Origin: Oscillospiraceae bacterium
Lineage (GTDB): Bacteria; Bacillota; Clostridia; Saccharofermentanales; Saccharofermentanaceae
Length of the DNA stretch: 64,000 nt
NCBI GenBank assembly: GCA_902782125.1
Contig: CACZMA010000004.1
Location: 62,001-126,000 of the forward strand
Direction of reading: 5' to 3'
Shown here: one piece after another, positions 43,406 through 52,443 of the stretch
How the letters are laid out: the number at the start of each line of letters is the position of its first letter
Numbering within the stretch: position 1 is the first letter of the stretch
Translations under genes and position numbers: made by a program
The notes under the pieces: model-generated
What the model was told of the DNA's origin: nothing
Database searches by the model: none
Seen by the model: the letters and a program-made list of their open reading frames with translations, nothing else

Positions 43406-45727
43406 ATGGAAAAAGATGAGAAGACAGGCATCATATCAGGTCTGGATCAGCAGGATGTCGGGACCTCGGTCAAGGGCAGCGTAAAGGCCCTTAAGATCTT
43501 CTGCCCGCGCACGGAAAAAGGATTTGTCTCTTTCCTTGCGGAAGGGAGTTTTGCCGTCGCGGGTTCATCTTCCGTCGATGTCGTCGAAGGCGGCCTCTAT
43601 GAAGTCTCGGGCAAAGTCACCACATGGAACGGCAGGCCTGAGATCAAGCTCAGTTCGATAAAGGCACTCAGCACCGAGACGGACAAGGTTATGCTCACAG
43701 CTTCTTTCCTTGAAGATAATCTCAAAGGCTCGGGCAAGGTTACTTCCAATGCCCTCGCCGAAGCCTTCGGAGACGACCTTCTCGATGTGCTCGAGAACGA
43801 TCCTGACAAGGTCACGGATGCTGTTCAGGGAGTATCTGAGGAGCTTGCCAGATCCTTTGCGGATCAGGTCAATCAGGATCATGACTTCTTCCATAAAGGT
43901 CTTAAGCTCAGGCAGATTGGCCTTACACAGACCCAGCTCAAGCATTGTATCAAGCTCGGGTACGCGGATATAGACAAGATCGAAGCCAATCCTTATCTTC
44001 TCTATGCGGTTCGCATTGCTGGCTTCGAGACATGCGACAGGATCGCAGGTGAGGTATCGCCTGACGGTGTCCTGACAGAACGCCTTGCCGCTGCCTTCAG
44101 TGCCGCAGTCATGCGTCTGCACGAGAATTCCAAGTCAACATATCTTCTGCCCGACATATGCCGCAGGGAGACGCTCAAGCTCCTTAACAGCGGTCCCGGC
44201 CCGGAGATTACCGCGCCGGTGTTTGAAGAACTCTTCGAGACGGCAGTGACGCAGTCTAACGATAACAAGCAGACCGCCGTGTACAGATTCCAAGACGACA
44301 AATGCATCGGCTGCAGTATCAATGACGAGAATGCGCGTGTAAGCGCTTATGTGTATTTCAAATCTGAGGTGACGATAAGAAGGAAGGTCGTTGAACTGAC
44401 TGCGGCTGAGACCGTAAAGCCTTCACGCGCCACATCCGATGCCATCTTCGACAGGCTCTCGCTTGAATCCGGCATTATCCTCGACGAGGTCCAGAAGGAC
44501 GCGCTGTATCTTTGCATGTATTCGAAGCTCTGCGTCATCACAGGAGGCCCCGGCACGGGCAAGACCACGATACTGGGACTTCTTGCCGATTATTTCAAGG
44601 AGAGATCCATCACTGCCGTGTATGCCGCGCCTACAGGGAGAGCAGCGAAAAGGCTCTCCGACAGCACCGGCTGCATAGCCACGACCATCCACAGGCTCCT
44701 GGGGGCAGTAGTACATGACGATGAGGCGGAGGAGATGTTTTTCGAGCATTCCGCGGACTGCCCCATAGATGCGAGGGTGATAGTGGTTGATGAGATGTCG
44801 ATGGTGGATACGGAGCTCTTCGCGAACCTCATCTCAAGTGTCTCCCCGGATTCCTCTCTGATACTGGTCGGAGACCCGGACCAGCTGCCGTCGGTAGGGT
44901 GCGGCAATGTTCTCCCGGATCTGCTGTCGTGCAGTTCTGTGCCTTCCGTAAGGCTTACGGGCGTTCACCGTCACGATGAAGGCGGTTCGATCGCACTTGG
45001 GAGCCGTATGATACTTGAAGGCAAAAGGCCTGATGCAAACGCTGCCGACCTCATGATCATCAAGACGGATACCGATGAGGAGGCATCAGAGAAACTCTCG
45101 AAGCTCGTGGAGGAACTGGGAGACAGCGACTGGATCTGCATTACCCCGACACGTAATGAGAGCCTTCCGCTCGGTACTGTCAGGCTGAATAAGATGATAC
45201 AGAAGCTTCTGACCGGAGACGAGGAGCTTCGCATATCAAGAGGCAAGGACTCGCATTTCAGCATAGGCGACAGGGTCATGCAGACGAGGAACAATTACTC
45301 CCTCGAGTGGCTCGATCCCGTTACCGGCGAGATAGACCGCTGGGTGTTCAACGGTGAGATCGGCGTGGTAAGAGATGCAGACCCGATAGCGGGTACTCTT
45401 GTTGTGGAATTCGATGACGGCAAGCTGGTCACTTATAACAGGAAGACTATGGAAGATGTGGAACTCGCCTATGCCGTTACTGCGCACAAGGCACAGGGAT
45501 GCGAGTTCGACAACTGCATTATCGTTTTGGGACAGATGAGCCCGCTGCTGTATCAGAGAAGGCTTCTGTACACGGCCGTTACGAGAGGCAAGAAGAAGGT
45601 CATAATTATCGATTCCAACGACTGCATGCAGCATTTCCTGAACAGCCGCAACAAGGGAAGGAGAGACACTTCCCTGGGAGATCTTCTCAGGCTTACCGAT
45701 ATCAAGAGAGGCAAGACGCGTGATTAG
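43406..45727 (+). CDS. recD2: ATP-dependent RecD2-like DNA helicase
   Basis: This 773-residue superfamily 1B 5'-3' helicase has an N-terminal OB-fold and helix-hairpin-helix region (to ~330). The helicase core has Walker A GGPGTGKTT near residue 381, YAAPTGRAAKRLSDSTG, VVDEMSMVD (motif II), GDPDQLPSVGCGNVL (motif III) and the C-terminal AVTAHKAQGCEFD and YTAVTRGKKKVI. This is the RecD2 form found without RecBC. It acts in DNA repair and replication-fork maintenance. The ATG at 43406 has no SD but has a -10 box 6 nt upstream. The comF start overlaps its last 8 nt. Confidence 0.92.
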   Translation: MEKDEKTGIISGLDQQDVGTSVKGSVKALKIFCPRTEKGFVSFLAEGSFAVAGSSSVDVVEGGLYEVSGKVTTWNGRPEIKLSSIKALSTETDKVMLTASFLEDNLKGSGKVTSNALAEAFGDDLLDVLENDPDKVTDAVQGVSEELARSFADQVNQDHDFFHKGLKLRQIGLTQTQLKHCIKLGYADIDKIEANPYLLYAVRIAGFETCDRIAGEVSPDGVLTERLAAAFSAAVMRLHENSKSTYLLPDICRRETLKLLNSGPGPEITAPVFEELFETAVTQSNDNKQTAVYRFQDDKCIGCSINDENARVSAYVYFKSEVTIRRKVVELTAAETVKPSRATSDAIFDRLSLESGIILDEVQKDALYLCMYSKLCVITGGPGTGKTTILGLLADYFKERSITAVYAAPTGRAAKRLSDSTGCIATTIHRLLGAVVHDDEAEEMFFEHSADCPIDARVIVVDEMSMVDTELFANLISSVSPDSSLILVGDPDQLPSVGCGNVLPDLLSCSSVPSVRLTGVHRHDEGGSIALGSRMILEGKRPDANAADLMIIKTDTDEEASEKLSKLVEELGDSDWICITPTRNESLPLGTVRLNKMIQKLLTGDEELRISRGKDSHFSIGDRVMQTRNNYSLEWLDPVTGEIDRWVFNGEIGVVRDADPIAGTLVVEFDDGKLVTYNRKTMEDVELAYAVTAHKAQGCEFDNCIIVLGQMSPLLYQRRLLYTAVTRGKKKVIIIDSNDCMQHFLNSRNKGRRDTSLGDLLRLTDIKRGKTRD

Positions 45728-46472
45728 CGAGATCATGGGCATGATACTTCCGCCTGTGTGCGACATATGCGGTAAGCTCGCCGATGCCGACAGGAGGATG
45801 ACCGGATATGCCGGTGTGTACAGGAAGGTCTTCGAGACAGCCCCGGAGCTTCACATCTGCGGCAAGTGCCTGTCGGAACTGTGTCCTCAGGATACCGGCG
45901 AGAGATGGTTCCTGTGCCTCTCGGAACCGTATGCCACTGACCCGATCCCGGCACAGAGACTCTACATACCGTTTCCGTACGAAGGTTCGGCAGGCAGGAT
46001 GGTATCTGCCTTCAAGTTCGGAGGCAAAAAGGATCTGGCGAGGCTGGCGGGCATCCTGACGGGATCTCTCATGGCAGAAGACGGGATAGCAGCAGACATA
46101 GTCATACCGGTCCCGCTGTCTTCCGGAAGGCTCAGGGAGAGAGGATATAATCAGGCAGCGGAGATCGCGAAGCCTGTATCGTCGCTTCTGGGGATCGCTT
46201 TCGCCCCGGATGCTCTTATAAGGAAACGTAATACCGGTAAGCAGAGCGAGCTCAAACTCGGTTTTGACAGGTATGACAACGTGCGTAATGCCTTTGCCGT
46301 AAGCGATGCCTGGGATGTGGAAGACCTCACGGTCATATTGACCGATGATGTTGCCACCACTGGCTTTACGATGCATGAGGCGGCAGTGGCCCTGTATGAA
46401 GCCGGAGCGGCCAAAGTGCTGTGCGCGGCATTCGCCGGCAACCGTCTGGTCAAGAATGCCGAGCCGTTCTAA
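45720..46472 (+). CDS. comF: ComF family phosphoribosyltransferase-like protein
   Basis: This 250-residue protein has an N-terminal zinc-binding region (CDICGKLADAD and HICGKCLSELC) and a C-terminal type I phosphoribosyltransferase domain with VILTDDVATTGFTM as the PRPP-binding loop. Conserved LRERGYNQA and IRKRNTGKQSELK stretches are present. ComF proteins assist DNA uptake in naturally competent bacteria, though most genomes carry them without proof of competence. The GTG start overlaps the recD2 stop, and recD2-comF coupling fits a DNA-processing theme. No com or dprA genes are nearby. Confidence 0.9.
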   Translation: MISEIMGMILPPVCDICGKLADADRRMTGYAGVYRKVFETAPELHICGKCLSELCPQDTGERWFLCLSEPYATDPIPAQRLYIPFPYEGSAGRMVSAFKFGGKKDLARLAGILTGSLMAEDGIAADIVIPVPLSSGRLRERGYNQAAEIAKPVSSLLGIAFAPDALIRKRNTGKQSELKLGFDRYDNVRNAFAVSDAWDVEDLTVILTDDVATTGFTMHEAAVALYEAGAAKVLCAAFAGNRLVKNAEPF

Positions 46473-46478
46473 TCCTTG

Positions 46479-46507
46479 TTGGAATATCCCCGTTTTTATT
46501 TTATAAT
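46479..46507 (+). promoter_or_regulatory. Promoter of the cysS operon
   Basis: TTGGAA (46479-46484), 17 bp and TATAAT (46502-46507). Transcription would start near 46514, giving about 190 nt before the mini-ORF at 46702 and about 410 nt before cysS. Confidence 0.75.
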
Positions 46508-46513
46508 ATAGAC

Positions 46514-46701
46514 ATCCTGAGATGAGTGTTCTCTATATTGGACCTACATGACGTAATATGGAGCTTGGACCGTTTGGTGGAAATCAGGCCTTGTAAGTTG
46601 GAAGATTGAAGTCAGGCGCAGAGCACCGCCCTGGAGAACTAGGGTGTCAATCAGAGCCATTTGTCTCGGGTGTTTTAATTTGGAGTAAACGATTACAGCC
46701 C
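46514..46701 (+). other. Long leader of the cysS operon, possibly structured
   Basis: About 190 nt separate the promoter and the first ORF. Small hairpins can be drawn (GGCG-cagagcac-CGCC near 46615, CCCT-ggagaact-AGGG near 46630). In Bacillota this position often carries a Cys T-box riboswitch. I searched for the conserved AGGGTGGNACCGCG element and did not find it, only a weak GGTGGAA near 46573. No known riboswitch is recognised. Confidence 0.4.
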
Positions 46702-46875
46702 ATGGGCCTGATGTATGATGCACGACAGATTAGCTTAAGAGATCCTGCCGCAAGAACCGTGGCAGGTGTTATTTTGTTGTATCAGGGCATCCATGCGCCG
46801 GTATACCGTTACATAAACGGTCTCAGGCAGAGCGTTGCCGCACTCGAAGACCAGATCCGATGTCAGGTGTCTTAG
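46702..46875 (+). pseudogene. Internally deleted cysE remnant (serine O-acetyltransferase ends only)
   Basis: A 57-residue ORF in the cysE position directly before cysS. Residues ~13-45 (LRDPAARTVAGVILLYQGIHAPVYRYIN) resemble the N-terminal segment of serine acetyltransferases (DPAARS...LYPGLHAI..HRI). The last ~15 residues (LRQSVAALEDQIR) resemble the C-terminal helix of the same family. The whole catalytic left-handed beta-helix is missing. The join lies on a perfect inverted repeat, ACCGTT-acata-AACGGT (46805-46821), which could have promoted deletion. The frame is intact, so a small peptide could still be made. The call rests on memory of the family, not alignment. Confidence 0.4.
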
Positions 46876-46922
46876 CGCGAAGATACAGATAATATGACTG
46901 ATACGGATCAAGGAGAATAATA

Positions 46923-48341
46923 ATGCTTAAGCTTTACAATACACTGACAAGAACCAAAGAAGAATTCAAGACGATCGAACCCGGCAAGGTAAAGATGTAT
47001 GCATGCGGACCTACGGTCTACAACTACTTTCACCTCGGTAATGCCAGACCCTTCGTAACATTCGATACTTTGAGAAGATATCTCGAATACAGGGGTTATG
47101 AGGTTACTTTCGTTCAGAACTTCACTGATATCGATGACAAGATGATCAACCGTGCCAACGAGGAAGGCATCACGGTATCTGACCTGGCAGACAGATTCAT
47201 CAAGGAATACTACATCGATGCAGACGGCCTTAACATTAAGCGTCAGGCTGTACAGCCCCGCGCCACCAAGTCGATCGGAGCGATCATCAAGCTCATCAAG
47301 TCCATGGAAGAGAAGGGCTATACATACGTTATCGAAGGCGACGGCGTGTATTATGATGTCACCAAGAAGGCGGATTACGGCAAACTGTCACACTACAATC
47401 TTGAAGATCTTCAGGCCGGCGGCGGTGAGCGCGGCGCTTCTTATGAAGGCAAGCGCAATCCCGGTGACTTTGCAGTCTGGAAGTTCAAGAAGGAAGGCGA
47501 GCCTGCATGGAATTCGCCCTGGGGCGAGGGAAGACCCGGCTGGCATATCGAATGCTCGGCCATGATCAAGGAATTCCTCGGTGACACCATCGATATCCAC
47601 GGCGGCGGACAGGACCTTATCTTCCCGCACCACGAGAACGAGATCGCTCAGAGCGAAGCTGCCAACTGCTGCCCGCTCGCGAACTTCTGGGTACATAATG
47701 CTTTCGTCAATGTTGACGGAGAGAAGATGAGTAAGTCACTCGGGAATTTCTTCACCATCAGAGATATCGTGAAGTCATATCCTTACAATGTCATCAGATT
47801 CTTCATCCTTCTCGGCCACTACAGGATGCCGATCAACTTCTCTGACCAGCTCCTCGAATCTGCAAAGACGAGCCTCGAGAGAATATCCACATGCGTTAAT
47901 AACGTTGACTTTCTGCTGGGTAACGGCGGAGTGAAGCCGGCGCCCGCAGAAGGTGACGATAAGTTCCTTGCATCCGTCGAAGCTGCTGCCGAGAGCTTTG
48001 TTGCTCATATGGACGATGACCTTAACACGGCTGATGCCATCACCGACATATTCAATCTCGTTAAGGTAACCAACACGGGTGCAACTGCTGATGATGTCTC
48101 GGGCGAGGCTCTTAAGGTAGCGGCAGACAAGATCCGCGAGCTTACGGGCGTTCTCGGCATCGAACTCTTCGGCACTGAGGAAGAAGAGATTCCTGCAGAC
48201 ATAACCGAACTCGTTGAAGCACGTACTGCAGCAAAGAAGGCAAAGGATTTTGCCGAGGCTGACAGGATCAGAGATGAACTTAAGGCAAAGGGCTATATCG
48301 TAAAAGATACGCCGAACGGACCTCAGGTCGAGAGGATCTGA
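46923..48341 (+). CDS. cysS: Cysteinyl-tRNA synthetase
   Basis: This 472-residue class I aminoacyl-tRNA synthetase charges tRNA-Cys. The zinc-binding [20 protein letters not shown] contains the HIGH-like [14 protein letters not shown] holds a second zinc Cys, [13 protein letters not shown] follows, and KMSKSLGNF is the KMSKS motif. The C-terminal helical domain and [25 protein letters not shown] end are standard. SD is AAGGAG. It lies in the conserved cysE-cysS-mrnC-rlmB order of Bacillota, with cysE reduced to a remnant. It overlaps mrnC by 1 nt. Confidence 0.97.
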   Translation: MLKLYNTLTRTKEEFKTIEPGKVKMYACGPTVYNYFHLGNARPFVTFDTLRRYLEYRGYEVTFVQNFTDIDDKMINRANEEGITVSDLADRFIKEYYIDADGLNIKRQAVQPRATKSIGAIIKLIKSMEEKGYTYVIEGDGVYYDVTKKADYGKLSHYNLEDLQAGGGERGASYEGKRNPGDFAVWKFKKEGEPAWNSPWGEGRPGWHIECSAMIKEFLGDTIDIHGGGQDLIFPHHENEIAQSEAANCCPLANFWVHNAFVNVDGEKMSKSLGNFFTIRDIVKSYPYNVIRFFILLGHYRMPINFSDQLLESAKTSLERISTCVNNVDFLLGNGGVKPAPAEGDDKFLASVEAAAESFVAHMDDDLNTADAITDIFNLVKVTNTGATADDVSGEALKVAADKIRELTGVLGIELFGTEEEEIPADITELVEARTAAKKAKDFAEADRIRDELKAKGYIVKDTPNGPQVERI

Positions 48342-48754
48342 TGATCAAACCATTGATAGCAACTGATCTTCGCGAGGTATCTCCTCTGGTATTGGCTTAT
48401 ATCGGTGATTCTGTATATGAGCTGTATGCCAGATGTCATGCTGCGACACACGGTGCAGGCAATAACAAAAAGCTCCACAATGAGACTGTCACTTACGTAA
48501 GCGCGCAGGCACAGGCTAATGCAGTCCGTAACCTCATACCTATGCTGACCGAGATGGAAGCTGATTACTTCAGGAGAGGCAAGAATTCCAACCCGCATGC
48601 GGAGTCCAAGAACTCTTCTCATGTGGATTACATGTATGCGACGGGCTTCGAAGCACTTATAGGCTTCCTGTTCCTTGATAATCAGGAGGAACGGATGGAA
48701 GAACTGATCCTCAAGAGCTTCGAGTTTACGGATGATGCGGAGGTAAAGGCGTGA
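48341..48754 (+). CDS. mrnC: Mini-ribonuclease III
   Basis: This 137-residue RNase III catalytic domain lacks the double-stranded-RNA-binding domain. It has PLVLAYIGDSVYELYAR, the Mini-III form of the RNase III signature with the acidic active-site residues, and SSHVDYMYATGFEALIGFLFL near the end. In B. subtilis this enzyme matures 23S rRNA ends. The ATG overlaps the cysS stop by 1 nt, and its stop overlaps the rlmB GTG. The length is normal for the family. Confidence 0.94.
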   Translation: MIKPLIATDLREVSPLVLAYIGDSVYELYARCHAATHGAGNNKKLHNETVTYVSAQAQANAVRNLIPMLTEMEADYFRRGKNSNPHAESKNSSHVDYMYATGFEALIGFLFLDNQEERMEELILKSFEFTDDAEVKA

Positions 48755-49515
48755 ACACTGATAAGATCGAAGGCAAGAATGCAGTTAACGAGGCGCTCTC
48801 CTCCGGACGCACCATCAATAAGATATGGCTTCTTAAGCCTGAGGGCGGAAGAAGGCTAGAGCCTGCGCTGGCCAAGATACTTGATGCCGCCAATGAGCGC
48901 GGGATCGTTGTCACCAGATCGCCGAGGAACGTTCTCGACAGACTGTCTGAGACACATAACCATCAGGGCGTTATCGCATCCGTTGCATCCCACGATTATG
49001 CAGATCTCGATGAGATAATCGAGAATGCGAGGAATGCAGGTCACGCACCGCTTCTCGTTGCACTCGACGAACTCAAGGATGCATATAACTTAGGTTCGAT
49101 CCTGAGGATATCCGACTGCTGCAGCGTTGACGGCGTCATCATTCCCGAGAGGCGGTCCATCGCTCTCGATTCGATGGTAGCCAAGGCATCTGCAGGAGCC
49201 CTGGAATATGTCCCTGTAGCAAGGGTCAAGAACCTTGCCCAGACTCTGAGGAATCTCAAGGAGAAGGAAGGCTTCTGGGTCTGCGGAACAGACATGGAAG
49301 GTGAAGTGAGTTATGATGAAGCTGACTATACCGGAAGCATGGTCATAGTCATAGGAAGTGAAGGCGAGGGCATCAGGGAAGGCGTCCGCAAATGCTGTGA
49401 CTTCATGGTTACCATCCCCATGACAGGGCACGTAAACAGTCTTAATGCCGCAGTTGCCGCGGGAGTGGTCGTTTTCGAGGCGGTAAAGCGCAGGAGGCAG
49501 GCGAAGGATAACTGA
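48751..49515 (+). CDS. rlmB: 23S rRNA (guanosine-2'-O-)-methyltransferase RlmB
   Basis: This 254-residue SPOUT methyltransferase has an N-terminal L30e-like substrate-binding domain (IEGKNAVNEALSSGRTINKIWL). The trefoil-knot catalytic domain has LDELKDAYNLGSILRISDC, MVIVIGSEGEGIREGVRKCCD and IPMTGHVNSLNAAVAAGVVVFE, the SAM-binding knot. It methylates G2251 of 23S rRNA (E. coli numbering) in homologues. It starts with GTG inside the mrnC stop. Its stop shares one base with the ATG of the lipoprotein gene. Confidence 0.94.
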   Translation: MNTDKIEGKNAVNEALSSGRTINKIWLLKPEGGRRLEPALAKILDAANERGIVVTRSPRNVLDRLSETHNHQGVIASVASHDYADLDEIIENARNAGHAPLLVALDELKDAYNLGSILRISDCCSVDGVIIPERRSIALDSMVAKASAGALEYVPVARVKNLAQTLRNLKEKEGFWVCGTDMEGEVSYDEADYTGSMVIVIGSEGEGIREGVRKCCDFMVTIPMTGHVNSLNAAVAAGVVVFEAVKRRRQAKDN

Positions 49516-50828
49516 TGAGGAGTAAAGCTGAGAGAATCGCGGCTTTGTTAATGGCATCCGTTATGGCGGTGTCTGTCTCATCCTGTGCTGTCGTAAGCGA
49601 CATCCAGTCCCAGATCAATACGGCATATACAAACCTGTCTGAGCAGGAACTTGCCAGACTGGTCATCAATGCGATCACCGATGATACGCAGGTATCCGAC
49701 AGCTTCTCCGCGATCCCCGATCCGCAGCTCGACGGGCTTACCTATACGGCTTTCTATGAGTATGTCTCTATACTGAGATCCGTCTCTTCAAGCCATGGCA
49801 AGGCTACATCGTTCAGGATATTGAGCGAAGAAGAAGAGGAAGCGTATTTTGCCCAGGCTTCTGACAGTGAGTATGAGGTAAAGTCCCTCGAAGATTACGG
49901 CGAGCTCGATGTAGTCGAGATCTGTTATGAAGAAGATCAGGATCCTCTCTATCCGTGCAGATTCGTCTTAAGGGAAAAGGAAGACGGGTCTTATTCGCTG
50001 GCGGGTGATTATGTATCTGATTCGATCGTTGCATATGATTATGTGACGCACTATTTCCTGATGATAGAAGAGAAGAACACCGATGCGCTCTCAGCGATAA
50101 TCGGTCCGATATATCCGGAATCTCTTTACATCTCTTCGGTCATAAGCACCAAGGCAGAATACGTCATAGATTACTATAAGCTCAAGGTCATGAGCGGTCA
50201 GGACGACTATAAGCTCGGATTCATGTCACCGGTCAAGGTAACGTTCGTTATCCCCGAGACACTTGATAATGACAATGTCAGCGTCAAAACCCATAAGGTA
50301 AGCCTTCTCGTCGGTGCTGACGGCGCGACCTTCATAAGGGACATCATCCCTTCAAATGACGGTGAGCAGCTGTTCCTCTGCAGGGACGGAGAAGAACTGG
50401 TTACCTGCGGTGATGAGTACTCCGCGCAGGACGTCTATGAGCTTATGGGTGATCCCGTAAGTGCTTTGACTGACGGAAAAGTCGTAGACAGCTACCGGGA
50501 TGACGACGGAAACATCCACACATTCTACGACCTGGTAGTTAACTTTGACGGCGTATCGCTTAAGTTCAAGATCGAATACGAAGATTATTCTCATACCGAC
50601 TGGAACGGAACGCTGGAATCCGTCAGGATCTACCGCGACAGCGCGTACACGGTAAGCAATGTCGTCTATGAGGGGATGAACCTGTCGGAACTCATGCTCA
50701 TATATCCGATGATCGATGAAACCGGATTCGTCTACTCTTATGAATACGAGGATAATGATTACGAGATGTCCTTCACGTATGACGATAATTACAACATTAC
50801 TTCAGTCATCGTGGCGGAGGCTGATTGA
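49515..50828 (+). CDS. Predicted lipoprotein, function unknown
   Basis: This 437-residue exported protein has a basic start, a hydrophobic core and lipobox VSSC with the lipidated Cys24. The mature part is acidic (many Asp/Glu/Tyr) and without a family I recognise. A long stretch of beta-strand-like sequence in the second half (about 300-437, with DGKVVDSYRDDDGNIHTFYDLVVNFDG) could be a repeated beta fold. It is translationally coupled to rlmB, and the stop is directly adjacent (0 nt) to the stop of the convergent phosphatase. No terminator separates them. Confidence 0.75.
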   Translation: MRSKAERIAALLMASVMAVSVSSCAVVSDIQSQINTAYTNLSEQELARLVINAITDDTQVSDSFSAIPDPQLDGLTYTAFYEYVSILRSVSSSHGKATSFRILSEEEEEAYFAQASDSEYEVKSLEDYGELDVVEICYEEDQDPLYPCRFVLREKEDGSYSLAGDYVSDSIVAYDYVTHYFLMIEEKNTDALSAIIGPIYPESLYISSVISTKAEYVIDYYKLKVMSGQDDYKLGFMSPVKVTFVIPETLDNDNVSVKTHKVSLLVGADGATFIRDIIPSNDGEQLFLCRDGEELVTCGDEYSAQDVYELMGDPVSALTDGKVVDSYRDDDGNIHTFYDLVVNFDGVSLKFKIEYEDYSHTDWNGTLESVRIYRDSAYTVSNVVYEGMNLSELMLIYPMIDETGFVYSYEYEDNDYEMSFTYDDNYNITSVIVAEAD

Positions 50829-51572
50829 TCACTCGATGCACTTGTCGCGGAGGGCATTGATCTCTGATTCTGTCATACCGTTCGAGATAAGGTAATTCTC
50901 AACCTTGCCGTCCCACTTATCGTCTATGTACTTAAGGAATATCCTGATGTTGATCTCGTCGGAACGCAGAGTGTGCTTCATGTCATCGGGTGCGGCATCG
51001 ATAAGAGGCTTCAGAAAATCCTCAAGATAGTCATATGAGACCTTGTAGTTGGTCACGATGTCCTCGCGGTCAGCACCTGCGATGAGATACAGTATCGCCG
51101 ATATCACGCCGGTCCTGTCCTTGCCGTGGGCGCAGTGGTAGAGCGTCAGACCTTCGGCATTAAGAAGTATGCGCATGACTTGTGCGACCTTATCTCCGAG
51201 CTGCTCCATTATGATGACATAGTAGTCTCCCAGATGGTGGGTGCGCAGGAACTGCATCGTGTCGTTGTTGACATCACCGGGATCTCCGATGAACAGAGGG
51301 ATGGAGTGGAAGTTTGTATCGGCATCATCTCGAAAAGGATTGCCGCACCTCTCAAGCTCCGTTACACCTCTGAAGTCTATGACGTTCTTGACACCATACG
51401 CCTTGACCTGCTCGAACTCTTCTCTTGTCTTGAGTTCGGAAGGCGCTCCGGACCTGAGGAAAATCCCGCGCCTGAATACATGACCGTCTTTTAAGGGCAT
51501 GCCCCCGAGCTCTCTGCAATTAATAAGCGGAAGGTCTATCAACTGGCTGTCAGGGTTATATGCGGACATCAT
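50829..51572 (-). CDS. Tyrosine/serine protein phosphatase (Y_phosphatase3 family)
   Basis: This 247-residue cytoplasmic phosphatase has the CX5R catalytic loop HCAHGKDRTG (Cys147, Arg153). The N-terminal family signature (LINCRELGGMPLKDGHVFRRGIFLRSGAP) and FRGVTELER typical of Y_phosphatase3 are present. Homologues act on phosphotyrosine, sometimes on phosphoinositides. SD GGAGGAG precedes two adjacent ATGs, and I take the first. It is monocistronic. No tyrosine kinase is visible nearby, but the FHA protein in the tad operon shows protein phosphorylation is used in this organism. Confidence 0.9.
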   Translation of the reverse strand: MMSAYNPDSQLIDLPLINCRELGGMPLKDGHVFRRGIFLRSGAPSELKTREEFEQVKAYGVKNVIDFRGVTELERCGNPFRDDADTNFHSIPLFIGDPGDVNNDTMQFLRTHHLGDYYVIIMEQLGDKVAQVMRILLNAEGLTLYHCAHGKDRTGVISAILYLIAGADREDIVTNYKVSYDYLEDFLKPLIDAAPDDMKHTLRSDEINIRIFLKYIDDKWDGKVENYLISNGMTESEINALRDKCIE

Positions 51573-51617
51573 TTCTCCTCCAATTATCTACCGCAGGTAT
51601 TCTACCTCATTTGAAGG

Positions 51618-51646
51618 TTGACATTCAATATTGCAAGTAATATTAT
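51618..51646 (+). promoter_or_regulatory. Promoter of tRNA-Arg (ACG)
   Basis: A perfect TTGACA (51618-51623), 17 bp and TATTAT (51641-51646) lie 31 bp before the tRNA. Confidence 0.88.
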
Positions 51647-51676
51647 TAATAGGCTATTCGCAAAGTAGCGTAATAC

Positions 51677-51753
<77 letters not shown>

Positions 51754-51759
51754 CACAGA

Positions 51760-51788
51760 GGCTGTCGCTAATCAAGCGGCAGCCTTTT
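51760..51788 (+). terminator. Terminator after tRNA-Arg
   Basis: GGCTGTCGC and GCGGCAGCC (51760-51768 and 51776-51784) form a stem with one mismatch and a 7-nt loop, followed by TTTTC. Confidence 0.88.
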
Positions 51789-51816
51789 CTTATACAAGGC
51801 GACAGGAGGCCGTATC

Positions 51817-52341
51817 ATGAGGAAACTTCTTGTAGTTGTTGATTGTCAGAAGGACTTTATCGACGGAGCTCTCGGCTTCGAGGGTGCCGATAAGATAATC
51901 CCGGGCATAATCGCCAGGATAGGTGAGTATAAGGCCTCCGGTGATGAAGTCGTATATACGCTCGATACCCACACAGAAGATTATATGAATACCCAGGAAG
52001 GCAGGAATCTTCCCGTACCTCACTGCATCAAGGATTCGGAAGGCTTTGCCCTGGACAGTGTGCTCGCACCTCACCTCGAGGGCAGCAGGGCCTTTGAGAA
52101 GCCTACATTCGGCAGCATGGAGCTCGCGGAATACATCCGTGACAATGCATCTGAATACGCTTCCATCGAACTCTGCGGTCTCGTATCCAACATCTGCGTC
52201 ATCTCGAATGCAGTAATTGCAAAGGCTGCAGCGCCTGAAGCTGAGATAATCGTCGATTCCAAGCTGACGGCTTCCTTTGACCCGGCACTTCACGATGCGG
52301 CACTTGCCGTACTGGGAGGCATACAGGTCAAGGTGATCTGA
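51817..52341 (+). CDS. Cysteine hydrolase, nicotinamidase/isochorismatase family
   Basis: This 174-residue hydrolase has the family triad: Asp9 in VVVDCQKDFIDGAL, Lys95 in AFEKPTFGS and Cys127 in GLVSNICVISNA. The metal-site region DTHTEDYMNTQEGRNLPVPHC fits nicotinamidases, which bind a metal through DxHxxxH-like residues, although the histidine pattern here is only partial. Probable role: nicotinamide to nicotinate in NAD salvage. Other amide substrates are possible. SD CAGGAGG is strong. It follows a tRNA terminator with no clear promoter of its own. Confidence 0.83.
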   Translation: MRKLLVVVDCQKDFIDGALGFEGADKIIPGIIARIGEYKASGDEVVYTLDTHTEDYMNTQEGRNLPVPHCIKDSEGFALDSVLAPHLEGSRAFEKPTFGSMELAEYIRDNASEYASIELCGLVSNICVISNAVIAKAAAPEAEIIVDSKLTASFDPALHDAALAVLGGIQVKVI

Positions 52342-52363
52342 TGCACTCTTTTATATAAGAAGA

Positions 52364-52393
52364 TTGCAAAGTCACGCCACTCTGTGCTACAAT
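52364..52393 (+). promoter_or_regulatory. Promoter of tig
   Basis: TTGCAA (52364-52369), 18 bp and TACAAT (52388-52393), 51 bp before the ATG. SD is TGGAGGA. Confidence 0.75.
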
Positions 52394-52443
52394 TCGTATT
52401 CGGTTTGACTTTATTAGCATATTATTAATTTGGAGGAATACAT

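Noticed and set aside
46570..46590. T-box antiterminator core before cysS
   Set aside because: Only GGTGGAA is present. The full conserved element and its pairing partner are missing.
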